A stretch of DNA of 8,588 nt from an uncultured Selenomonadales bacterium (GTDB lineage Bacteria > Bacillota_C > Negativicutes > Selenomonadales > Selenomonadaceae), in NCBI GenBank assembly GCA_937916025.1, contig CALGGX010000486.1:1-8588 (forward strand), in the 5' to 3' direction. The stretch's first letter is position 1. Every line of letters starts with the position of its first letter. Shown piece after piece: positions 1 through 5,569 of this stretch. Under the pieces are notes generated by a model that ran no database searches, was not told the DNA's origin, and saw only the letters and a program-made list of their open reading frames with translations. The translations under genes and the position numbers were made by a program.

Positions 1-46
1 GCATTCGCAAGCTCGATCTGATTTCGATACAGCGTCTGTACAAAAC

Positions 47-487
47 TTGAGTGAGCGTTGCCGCCGAATTCTCGAGCTGCTGATGTACTCCTACGATTAC
101 GTTTCGCTCAAAGAGATTGCCGAAAAGATGAGCGTCTCTCGTCGAAGCGTGTACTACGACATTTGCAGCATCAACGATTGGCTCGACGCAAACAAATTGC
201 CGTCGCTGAAAATTGTGCGCGGGCGCGGGATTTTGATCTCCGAAGACGAGAAAAATGCAATCAACGAATTGAGCTCTGCCGTCAAAAGCAATCGCGATTA
301 CGTGTTTTTGCCGAGCGAGCGCGTCAAGATCATCGTTTGTTGCATCATCAGCAGTCGCACGCCGGTTTATGTCGAGCAATTGCCGGACGCATGCCAAGTC
401 AGTCGCAATACGGTCTTCAGCGATATCCGCAGGCACTGCTTCCGATCATCATCAACTCGAATGACGAGCTGCACTTTGTCGGATTGA
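47..487 (+). pseudogene. BglG-family antiterminator fused to EIIA, N-terminal fragment (two HTH domains)
   Basis: This is the N-terminal part of a PRD-containing transcriptional activator/antiterminator of the BglG/MtlR type, which in this family controls the adjacent PTS operon. The start is TTG at 47 (L/M-S-E-R-C-R-R-I-L-E-L-L); the frame is open further upstream to the window edge and no good ribosome binding site is visible, so the start is uncertain. Residues about 1-60 form the first winged HTH (LKEIAEKMSVSRRSVYYDI) and about 85-127 a second one (VSRNTVFSDIR). After that motif, near base 430, the frame runs into unrelated residues and stops at 487, while homologous sequence resumes in another reading frame at about 430. 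By family comparison most of the linker and the front of PRD1, very roughly 80 residues, is missing at this point. Family members with this architecture are usually well over 600 residues, so this is a broken gene. Confidence 0.85.
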
Positions 488-609
488 AGGAGAAGAAAAT
501 TTTCGCCTCGCGCGAGTTTGAGCTCGTGCAGAAATATTTCCCCGAACTTCGGCAATCGGAGCAAATTTACGTAAGCCTGCACTTGCCGGCATCGTCAAAA
601 CATTGGTGA
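430..609 (+). pseudogene. BglG-family regulator remnant: end of PRD1 (second reading frame)
   Basis: In the frame starting at 430 the translation reads Q-A-L-L-P-I-I-I-N-S-N-D-E-L and continues through F-A-S-R-E-F-E-L-V-Q-K-Y-F-P-E-L to Y-V-S-L-H-L, the characteristic end of a PRD1 domain in BglG-family regulators. It is the direct continuation of the gene starting at 47, in a different frame and after loss of the first part of PRD1. Similarity ends at the LHL at 577-585; the remaining codons to the stop at 609 are out of frame with the next homologous block, which begins at 585. It is not an independent gene: it has no start or ribosome binding site and is only a domain fragment. Confidence 0.8.
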
Positions 610-884
610 CGGAGTTTGAAAAGATCGCGTGCGTGTGCTTCAACAATCGCGACGAACTCGAGCGCGCGCTGTTCATTCATATTCGCTCGTCGTTGTATCG
701 TTTTCGCTACGGCATTCAGCTCGGCAATCCGATGCACGAGGACATCGTCCGCGAGTACGGCAATTTGTTTGACATCACAAAATCCGTGGCGCAATATCTC
801 GAGCGAATGATCGGACTGCCGATCACAGATAGCGAGGCGGCGTATCTCACGTTGCATTTCGACGGGCAACATGCTCAAACATGA
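585..884 (+). pseudogene. BglG-family regulator remnant: complete PRD2 (third reading frame)
   Basis: The third reading frame carries A-G-I-V-K-T-L-V-T-E-F-E-K-I-A-C-V and then a full PTS-regulation domain 2: D-E-L-E-R-A-L-F-I-H-I, Y-G-I-Q-L-G-N-P-M, Y-G-N-L-F-D-I-T-K, and the closing E-A-A-Y-L-T-L-H-F. The two histidines of the family (in L-F-I-H-I and L-T-L-H-F) are present. About 25-30 residues that normally link LHL of PRD1 to this block are missing at 585. The frame ends at TGA 882-884, a few codons after L-H-F-D-G, because the next segment has been deleted and the frame changes again. The TTG at 603 is merely a possible start inside the domain, so I treat the block as part of the same broken gene. 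Confidence 0.82.
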
Positions 885-1092
885 GATTGAACGGCTGTTG
901 CCGGAAGCGGAAATTGTCGACATTGTCTCGGCAGTCGATATAAATCAATTGGAAGGCAAATGCGATTTGATCATATCGACGGTTCGGATAAGGAGCCTGA
1001 TCCCCGTGCCGGTCGTCCATCCGATTTTGACGAATGAAGATCGCCGATATATACTCAATCACAGTCCGGTGCGGCTGAGTTGGCAGAGCTAG
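862..1092 (+). pseudogene. BglG-family regulator remnant: EIIB-like domain lacking its phospho-cysteine segment
   Basis: From 862 the next frame reads T-G-N-M-L-K-H-E-I-E-R-L-L-P-E-A-E-I-V-D-I-V and continues to C-D-L-I-I-S-T-V and V-H-P-I-L-T-N-E-D-R-R-Y-I-L-N-H. This is the GAT/EIIB-like domain that follows PRD2 in BglG/MtlR regulators. In homologues it begins with I-L-I-V-C-V-N-G-I-S-T-G-N, holding the phosphorylatable cysteine; that segment is absent, so the domain could not be phosphorylated. Bases 862-868 (ACGGGCA) are read as D-G in the preceding frame and T-G-N here, as expected if a deletion joined two short direct repeats. Similarity ends at about P-V-R (1070) and the frame stops at 1092; the connector to the EIIA domain is also lost. 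Confidence 0.82.
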
Positions 1093-1095
1093 CCG

Positions 1096-1341
1096 TTGAG
1101 TTTCGAGATTGAGACGGACGAACAGCCCCGACTGCTGAAAATCCTGACACTCAATCGGATAGCGATTGCCGAAGAGTCGATGAGTTGGACGGATTCGATC
1201 TGCTTTGCGGGCGAGTCACTGATCCGCGCGGGCAGCATCATCGAAAAATATCTCGACGTGATTATGTCGTTGACGGTTTTCAAGCAGCTCGTTGCATTTT
1301 CCGGCAGTCGCGCGGTGACGAGCGGACAATCGAACGCTTGA
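1096..1341 (+). pseudogene. PTS EIIA (mannitol/fructose type) N-terminal fragment of the regulator-EIIA fusion
   Basis: The frame reads L-S-F-E-I-E-T-D-E-Q-P-R-L-L-K-I-L-T-L-N-R-I-A-I and then A-E-E-S-M-S-W-T-D-S-I and G-S-I-I-E-K-Y-L-D-V-I-M, which is the first third of a PTS EIIA type-2 domain. The lead-in before L-T-L-N-R-I looks like a linker, so I infer that EIIA was the C-terminal domain of the BglG protein, a common fusion. Similarity stops at V-I-M-S-L (about 1272). The following codons to the stop at 1341 are unrelated, and the phosphoacceptor-histidine motif (G-x-A-x-x-H-A-R-P in the family) is absent. The end of the same EIIA domain reappears at 1472-1597, so the two pieces flank an inserted or substituted segment. 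Confidence 0.8.
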
Positions 1342-1397
1342 CGAATGTCGAAACTCCGCGCGGAATTCTCGAGGAATTGCGGGCGGTTCTGAATTGA
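1272..1397 (+). pseudogene. Unidentified 3' gene end lying inside the EIIA domain
   Basis: Between the two halves of the EIIA domain is a stretch with no EIIA similarity in any frame. In the frame that ends at TGA 1395-1397 it reads R-G-D-E-R-T-I-E-R-L-T-N-V-E-T-P-R-G-I-L, then E-E-L-R-A-V-L-N-stop, which looks like an amphipathic protein C-terminus. A clear rho-independent terminator starts ten bases after that stop. The combination of coding-like frame, stop and terminator suggests the tail of another gene, brought in when the middle of EIIA was lost. I cannot name the source protein. The left limit near 1272 is where EIIA similarity ends, not a proven junction. Confidence 0.4.
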
Positions 1398-1406
1398 AGA
1401 CGTCAC

Positions 1407-1433
1407 GGCTCCCGACGGGGAGTCATTTTTTTT
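1407..1433 (+). terminator. Rho-independent terminator inside the former EIIA gene
   Basis: GGCTCCC (1407-1413) pairs with GGGAGTC (1418-1424), with one G-U pair, around the loop GACG, followed by A and eight T (1426-1433). It lies ten bases after the stop of the unidentified gene tail and upstream of the EIIA end fragment and the EIIC gene. In its present position it should cut transcription from the regulator into the PTS genes. Confidence 0.75.
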
Positions 1434-1471
1434 GCGCAAACGCCGCCCTGCATTCGGACTCCTAAAATCGA

Positions 1472-1597
1472 CGAATTGAATACTTGCAGGCATTGGTGCA
1501 AATTTCCGAGTTGCTTCAAGACGAAGAAATCGCTCGAAACATTTTGCAGGCTCGTACTGTTGAAGAGTTGTTCGGTTATTTCGACGAAAGGGGTTGA
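1472..1597 (+). pseudogene. PTS EIIA C-terminal fragment
   Basis: After an in-frame stop at 1463-1465 this frame reads R-R-I-E-Y-L-Q-A-L-V-Q-I-S-E-L-L-Q-D-E-E and continues I-A-R-N-I-L-Q-A-R-T-V-E-E-L-F-G-Y-F-D-E-R-G-stop. This matches the last helices of a mannitol/fructose-type EIIA domain, where a block like S-H-I-E-Y-L-Q-A-L is typical. Together with the N-terminal fragment at 1096-1272 it shows that about 70-75 residues, including the active-site histidine, have been replaced by unrelated DNA. There is no start codon or ribosome binding site of its own. The stop TGA (1595-1597) lies six bases before the EIIC start, as expected for the original operon spacing. Confidence 0.75.
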
Positions 1598-1603
1598 GCA
1601 GTG

Positions 1604-1930
1604 ATGGAAACTCTGTTGCGCTACATTCAGCAAATTCTCTCGACGCCGACGATCTTCGTCGGACTGATCGCCATGCTCGGTCTCATTCTGAAGAAGGCGG
1701 ACAGTCAAGCAATCATCAAAGGCACAATCAAAACGATTCTCGGCTTCATCGTGCTCGGAGCGGGCGCGGGCGTCGTCCAACAATCGATCGTGCCGTTCGG
1801 CGATCCGGTTCAATTGGCATTCAACATGCACGGCGTGGTTCCGAACAACGAAGCGATCGTGTCGATGGGCTTGACGGATTACGCGGTGCAAACTTCGTCG
1901 GTCTTCGCGCTCGGGCATTGCGGGGCTTGA
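1604..1930 (+). pseudogene. PTS ascorbate-family EIIC (UlaA-like), N-terminal fragment
   Basis: This is the N-terminal part of an EIIC sugar permease of the UlaA/SgaT family, the membrane channel of a PTS that imports L-ascorbate or a related sugar acid. ATG 1604 is preferred over GTG 1601 because AAAGGGG (1587-1593) lies ten bases upstream. Visible family blocks are M-E-T-L-L-R-Y-I-Q-Q-I-L-S-T-P-T-I-F-V-G, then I-K-T-I-L-G-F-I-V-L-G-A-G-A and M-H-G-V-V-P-N-N-E-A-I-V. Hydrophobic stretches at about residues 15-30 and 45-60 are membrane segments. At F-A-L-G (about 1904-1915) the frame departs and stops at 1930. By family comparison about 40 residues, including the G-H-H-T-F-Y-M-A-type loop and one or two membrane segments, are missing before the next fragment. 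Confidence 0.85.
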
Positions 1931-2903
1931 CGGTTGGCAATTGACGGTCGGCGGCGCAATGCTGCTCGGCTTCGTAATGGCAATGTTCCCCGCGTTGATG
2001 CAGCCGAAGATGGAAAAAATTACCGGCGACGACTCACTCGCGCTCGGACATTTTGGAAGTTCCTGCTACTTCATCAGCGCGCAGATCGGAAAAATTTTCG
2101 GCGGCGGCAAAAGCACGGAAGAAGTGAATTTTCCGCAAGGGCTGTCATTCCTCCGAGACAACACGATCTCGATCGCAATCGTAATGTTCTTCTGCTACAT
2201 TGTCGTGGCAGGCGCGGCTGAGTTCGGCAATCCCGAAGCGGCGGCTCCGATCCGGGGAGAGAGCAATTGGATCATCTTCTCCGTCATTCAATCGATCACG
2301 TTTTCTGCAGGCATTTACATCGTGCTTGCCGGCGTGCGTCTGTTGATCGCGGAAATTGTTCCGGCATTCAAGGGCATCTCGGAAGAATTGATCCCGAACG
2401 CGAAACCCGCAATCGATTGCCCGATCGTCTTTCCGTTTGCGCCGAACGCGGTGCTGATCGGATTTTTATCGTCATTCATCGGCGGAATCATCGGCTTGGC
2501 GATCCTCGCACTTATGAATCAGGGCGGCATTGCGGCGGCGATCATTTTGCCCGGCGCGGTCGTGCATTTCTTCTGCGGAGCAACGGCGAGCGTTTGCGGC
2601 AATGCGACCGGCGGCTTGAGAGGTTGCGTCGCGGGAGCGTTTGTACATGGAGTCGTTGTTACATTCTTTGCGGCGGCACTTTTGCCGGTGCTCGGCAACT
2701 TCGGCTTTGCCAACACGACTTTTTCAGATGCTGACTTCACTGTTGTGGGCATAGTTTTCGGCAACATCTCGAAGGCATTCGGCGGCTCGGTACTGTTCAT
2801 GCTGATCGTCGCGCTCTTCGCCCTGCCGATTATCTGTAACTTCGCTGCTCCGAAACCTGTGGTCGAACCGCCGCAAGACGACAGCGATTCGGATCAAAAT
2901 TAA
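1914..2903 (+). pseudogene. PTS ascorbate-family EIIC (UlaA-like), large C-terminal fragment
   Basis: In another frame the same permease resumes at G-I-A-G-L-D-G-W-Q-L and continues uninterrupted to TAA 2901-2903, about 329 residues. Family motifs are clear: F-P-A-L-M-Q-P-K-M-E-K-I-T-G, then L-A-L-G-H-F-G, A-G-I-Y-I-V-L-A-G-V-R, L-I-P-N-A-K-P-A-I-D-C-P, H-F-F-C-G-A-T-A and G-F-A-N-T-T-F-S-D-A-D-F. Several long hydrophobic stretches are membrane helices, and the tail is acidic and hydrophilic (D-D-S-D-S-D-Q-N). A start at TTG 1941 or ATG 1959 could in principle yield a truncated permease, but there is no convincing ribosome binding site and the N-terminal helices would be missing. I therefore call the EIIC gene broken by one deletion with frameshift. 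Confidence 0.85.
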
Positions 2904-2912
2904 ATTTCATTC

Positions 2913-2918
2913 AAGGAG
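2913..2918 (+). promoter_or_regulatory. Ribosome binding site of the EIIB gene
   Basis: A full AAGGAG lies nine bases before ATG 2928. Its preservation, together with an undamaged frame, sets the EIIB gene apart from its broken neighbours. Confidence 0.8.
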
Positions 2919-2927
2919 TGTTGCATT

Positions 2928-3206
2928 ATGGCAATCAAAAAAATCCTGTGCTTCTGTGGTTCGGGATTGGCTACGTCTTTCATGATGGCGCGGAACTGCC
3001 AAAACGCTCTCAAAAATCTCGGCATAACCGGCGTCGAAGTCGATCACACCACGATTGACGACGTCGTTCCCGGCGCGGCGGATCTGTTCGTCTGCGGAGC
3101 CGATCTTCTGCCGAAGGCGCAAAAAGCCGGTCAGGCGATCGGACTCAACAACATGGTCTCGATGCCGGAAATGACTCAGAAACTCAAGGAAGTTTTCGGC
3201 AAGTAA
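2928..3206 (+). CDS. PTS ascorbate-family EIIB component (UlaB-like)
   Basis: This is a 92-residue cytoplasmic EIIB subunit of the lactose/ascorbate superfamily. It takes phosphate from EIIA on a cysteine and passes it to the sugar carried by EIIC. The phosphocysteine loop is I-L-C-F-C-G-S-G-L-A-T-S, with C10 the expected acceptor by comparison with the C-G-x-G-x-x-S-S loop of UlaB. The remainder (V-D-H-T-T-I-D-D-V, A-D-L-F-V-C-G-A-D-L) fits the whole fold, and the length matches the family (roughly 90-100 residues). It sits between the broken EIIC (24 bases after its stop) and the broken transketolase, which begins within a few bases of its stop TAA. It has a good ribosome binding site. Because its EIIA and EIIC partners here are destroyed, it is probably non-functional unless it works with a second system elsewhere. 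Confidence 0.88.
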   Translation: MAIKKILCFCGSGLATSFMMARNCQNALKNLGITGVEVDHTTIDDVVPGAADLFVCGADLLPKAQKAGQAIGLNNMVSMPEMTQKLKEVFGK

Positions 3207-3207
3207 G

Positions 3208-4390
3208 GTGAGCACGGTGAATATCGATGCGGGAGCGCGCCGCCGACGTACGAACTCCGGAGCATCACATGAAACACAATCCGAAAAATCCGCATTGGGC
3301 GAACCGCGATCGATTCATTTTGAGCGGCGGGCATGGCTCAACGATGCTCTACTCTCTGCTTCATCTCTTCGGCAGCGGTTTGACTCTCGACGATCTGAAG
3401 TCTTTTCGACAGGACGGCTCATTGACGCCCGGACATCCCGAGTACGGTCACACGCTCGGAGTCGAGGCAACCACCGATCCGCTCGGCGCGGGCATGGCAA
3501 CGGCGGTCGGCATGGCAATTGCGGAAGCACATCTCGCGGCGATCTTCAATCGATCGAATTATCCGATCGTCGATCATTACACCTTAGTGCTCGGCGGCGA
3601 CGGCTGCATGATGGAAGGCATTTCTTCCGAAGCATTTTCTCTCGCCGGTACGCTCGGCTTGTTGAAATTGATCGTGCTCTACGACAGCAACAAAATCTCG
3701 ATCGAAGGCAGTACCGATATCGCGTTTCGAGAAGATGTTGCCGCTCGAATGCGGGCGTTCGGATTTCAAACGCTCGACGTTGCCGACGGCAATGATCTCG
3801 ATGCAATTGCTCGCGCAATCGAAGAAGCAAAAAGTGATTCGAAGCGTCCGTCATTCATCACGGTGCACACGACAATCGGTTACGGTTGCCCGGCGAAGCA
3901 GGGAACGGCGGCGGCGCATGGCGAGCCTCTCGGCGAAGAAAATGTTCGGGAGCTCAAACGCACGCTCGGCCGGCATAATGTCGAGAGCCCATTCGACGTG
4001 CCGCAAGACGTTTACGATCATTACGCGGCACTCGCTCGACAGGGTGTGATTGCCGAAGCCGCTTGGAATGAAATGTTCGTCGAATACGCGAAGGAATTTC
4101 CCGAGCTCAAAAAACTCTGGGAGCAATATCATGCGCCGATCGATGCCGAAGTACTCATGGCTGATGAGGCATATTGGGCTTATGCCGATAAGCCGCAAGC
4201 AACTCGGAATTTGTCGGAAATTTTTCTGCCGAAGATCGACTCGGACGCAATCTGCACTTCGGCGTGCGCGAGCTCGCAATGGCGGCGATTGCCAACGGCA
4301 TTACGTTGCACGGCGGCTTGCGGGTGTACGTGTCGACATTCTTCGTCTTCAGCGATTACATCAAACCGATGGTGCGGCCGGCGGCGTTGA
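3208..4390 (+). pseudogene. tkt: Transketolase, N-terminal and middle part, with deletions and frameshifts
   Basis: Transketolase moves two-carbon units between pentose- and hexose-phosphates using thiamine diphosphate (TPP). The N-terminus is S-T-V-N-I-D-A from GTG 3208, or GTG 3217 with AAGGTGAG as ribosome binding site. The frame then shifts near 3232 to E-R-A-A-D-V and skips about 30 residues. It gives Y-E-L in a third frame (3249-3257), and the main frame resumes at E-H-H-M-K-H-N-P-K-N-P-H-W (3260). The missing block includes S-G-H-P-G, whose histidine contacts TPP. From 3260 to about 4220 the frame is intact: G-G-H-G-S, T-P-G-H-P-E-Y-G-H, the TPP/metal motif G-G-D-G-C-M-M-E-G, D-S-N-K-I-S-I-E-G and H-T-T-I-G-Y-G. 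After A-T-R-N-L-S-E-I (about 4222) homology passes to another frame, and the present frame ends in nonsense at 4390. This cannot make an active enzyme. Confidence 0.85.
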
Positions 4391-4893
4391 TGAAATTGCC
4401 GATGACGTACGTCTTGACGCACGACTCGATTGGAGTGGGCGAGGACGGTCCGACGCACGAGCCGATCGAGCAGTTGGCGATGCTCCGCGCGACGCCGAAC
4501 GTCAATGTGTTTCGTCCGGCAGACGCGACCGAAACCGCCGCAGGTTGGTATCTCGCAGTGACGAGCTCGCAAACTCCGACGGCATTGGTTCTCACGCGCC
4601 GGAATTTGCCGCAATTGCCGGGCTCGAGCAAGCGCGACGCACTCAAGGGCGCGTATGTAATTTCGGATTCGGAAAAAGCAACGCCGGACGGAATTTTGAT
4701 CGCGACGGGCTCGGAAGTTTCGCTCGCAATCGAAGCGCAAACAAGACTCCGCGCGGAAGGGCTTGACGTTCGCGCGCGTGTCGCTGTCGAAGCGGCAAAA
4801 GACTTCGGTTGGGGCAGTTACGTCGGACTTGACGGCGCGACTTTGACGATGAAATCATTCGGAGCGTCCGCGCCTGCCGATATCAAAAACTGA
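4219..4893 (+). pseudogene. tkt: Transketolase, C-terminal part, frameshifted and internally deleted
   Basis: Homology resumes with N-F-S-A-E-D-R-L-G-R-N-L-H-F-G-V-R-E (from 4219), the pyrimidine-binding domain of transketolase. The glutamate of V-R-E is kept, though the usual following histidine is leucine here (R-E-L-A-M). Further blocks are F-F-V-F-S-D-Y, S-I-G-V-G-E-D-G-P-T-H-E-P, F-R-P-A-D-A-T-E-T and A-L-V-L-T-R-R-N-L-P. The block F-G-G-S-A-D-L normally lying before F-S-A-E is gone. In the C-terminal domain E-G-L-D-V-R is joined directly to A-R-V-A-V-E-A (near 4773), an in-frame loss of about 30 residues that usually start V-V-S-M-P. The end A-S-A-P-A-D-I-K-N-stop lacks the normal last 15-20 residues. 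GTG 4264 could act only as a fortuitous start. The gene is followed by a terminator. Confidence 0.85.
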
Positions 4894-4914
4894 TTTAATC
4901 TCCCAAACACAAAG

Positions 4915-4941
4915 CGCGTCCGTCGAGGGCGCGTTTTTTTT
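4915..4941 (+). terminator. Rho-independent terminator of the PTS/transketolase operon
   Basis: CGCGTCC (4915-4921) pairs with GGGCGCG (4927-4933), with one G-U pair, around the loop GTCGA, followed by eight T (4934-4941). It lies 22 bases after the transketolase stop and directly upstream of the iorB promoter, so it separates the two transcription units. Confidence 0.85.
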
Positions 4942-4942
4942 A

Positions 4943-4970
4943 TTGACATTCGAGCTGTTTTCTATAGAAT
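4943..4970 (+). promoter_or_regulatory. Sigma-A-type promoter for iorB
   Basis: A perfect -35 box TTGACA (4943-4948) is followed after 16 bases by TAGAAT (4965-4970), one base from the consensus -10. Transcription should begin around 4976-4980, giving a leader of only about 20 bases before ATG 4997. The ribosome binding site AAGGGGG (4983-4989) is seven bases from that start. No operator or riboswitch fits in so short a leader. Confidence 0.75.
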
Positions 4971-4996
4971 GATATTATACTGAAGGGGGCATTTGA

Positions 4997-5569
4997 ATGG
5001 AGACAAAAAACATCATGATTGTCGGCGTGGGCGGACAGGGTTCGTTGCTCGCAAGCAAAATTCTCGGGCATCTTCTGATGAATGAAGGCTTCGACGTGAA
5101 AGTGAGCGAGGTGCACGGGATGAGCCAACGCGGCGGCTCGGTCGTCACTTACGTGCGGTTCGGCGATCGAGTGTATTCGCCGTACGTCGACAAGGGTGAG
5201 GCGGACTTCATCGTGTCGTTCGAGATACTCGAGGCGGCGCGGTGGTTGCCGTATCTGAAGCCGGACGGACAGATCGTGACGAACACGCAACAGATCGATC
5301 CGATGCCGGTGATCACGGGCGCGGCGCAATATCCGACCGATCTCGTCTCGAAGATCAAGAGCAAGGGCGTCAAGCTCGACGCGCTCGATTGCCTTTCGAT
5401 CGCGCGGGAAGCGGGTTCGGTCAAAGCAGTCAACATCGTCCTGCTCGGACGCCTTTCGCATTACTTCGACATATCCGAAGAGTCATGGCAGAAATCGCTC
5501 GAAGCAAACGTGCCGCCGAAGTTTTTGGAGCTCAATCGAAAAGCATTTGAGCTTGGTAAACACGCATGA
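4997..5569 (+). CDS. iorB: Indolepyruvate:ferredoxin oxidoreductase, beta subunit
   Basis: This 190-residue protein is the smaller (gamma-type domain) subunit of indolepyruvate ferredoxin oxidoreductase. With IorA, the complex oxidatively decarboxylates aryl-pyruvates from aromatic amino acids to acyl-CoA, reducing ferredoxin in anaerobes; the same family includes 2-oxoacid:acceptor oxidoreductase subunits. The N-terminal I-M-I-V-G-V-G-G-Q-G (residues 6-15) is the family glycine-rich loop, and S-E-V-H-G-M-S-Q-R-G-G-S-V-V is the signature segment. Length and both ends match normal IorB, with no frameshift or gap. It has its own promoter and a strong ribosome binding site. The usual partner iorA, which normally lies directly upstream with its TPP-binding and Fe-S domains, is not adjacent: the preceding DNA is the terminator of a different operon. 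IorA must be encoded elsewhere or lost. The stop codon overlaps the start of the next gene. Confidence 0.9.
   Translation: METKNIMIVGVGGQGSLLASKILGHLLMNEGFDVKVSEVHGMSQRGGSVVTYVRFGDRVYSPYVDKGEADFIVSFEILEAARWLPYLKPDGQIVTNTQQIDPMPVITGAAQYPTDLVSKIKSKGVKLDALDCLSIAREAGSVKAVNIVLLGRLSHYFDISEESWQKSLEANVPPKFLELNRKAFELGKHA

Noticed and set aside
430..1092. Programmed frameshifting as an explanation for the regulator's three frames
   Set aside because: No slippery heptamer is seen at the junctions and conserved residues are absent at each, which ribosomal frameshifting cannot restore.
67..1374. GAATTCTCGAG at about 66-76 and 1363-1373, looking like a cloning polylinker
   Set aside because: Both are codons for I-L-E (ATT CTC GAG) within protein-like sequence, with different flanks. 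Codon preference explains them; there is no vector sequence.
1403..1918. 171-codon minus-strand open frame covering the terminator and EIIC start
   Set aside because: Low-complexity, His/Arg/Asp-rich translation opposite a recognised EIIC; no family similarity, and its end falls in a terminator.
3208..3795. 195-codon open frame starting S-T-V-N-I-D-A
   Set aside because: Only its first eight codons are transketolase; the remainder is an Arg/Ser-rich out-of-frame reading of the transketolase sequence. It reflects the frameshift near 3232.
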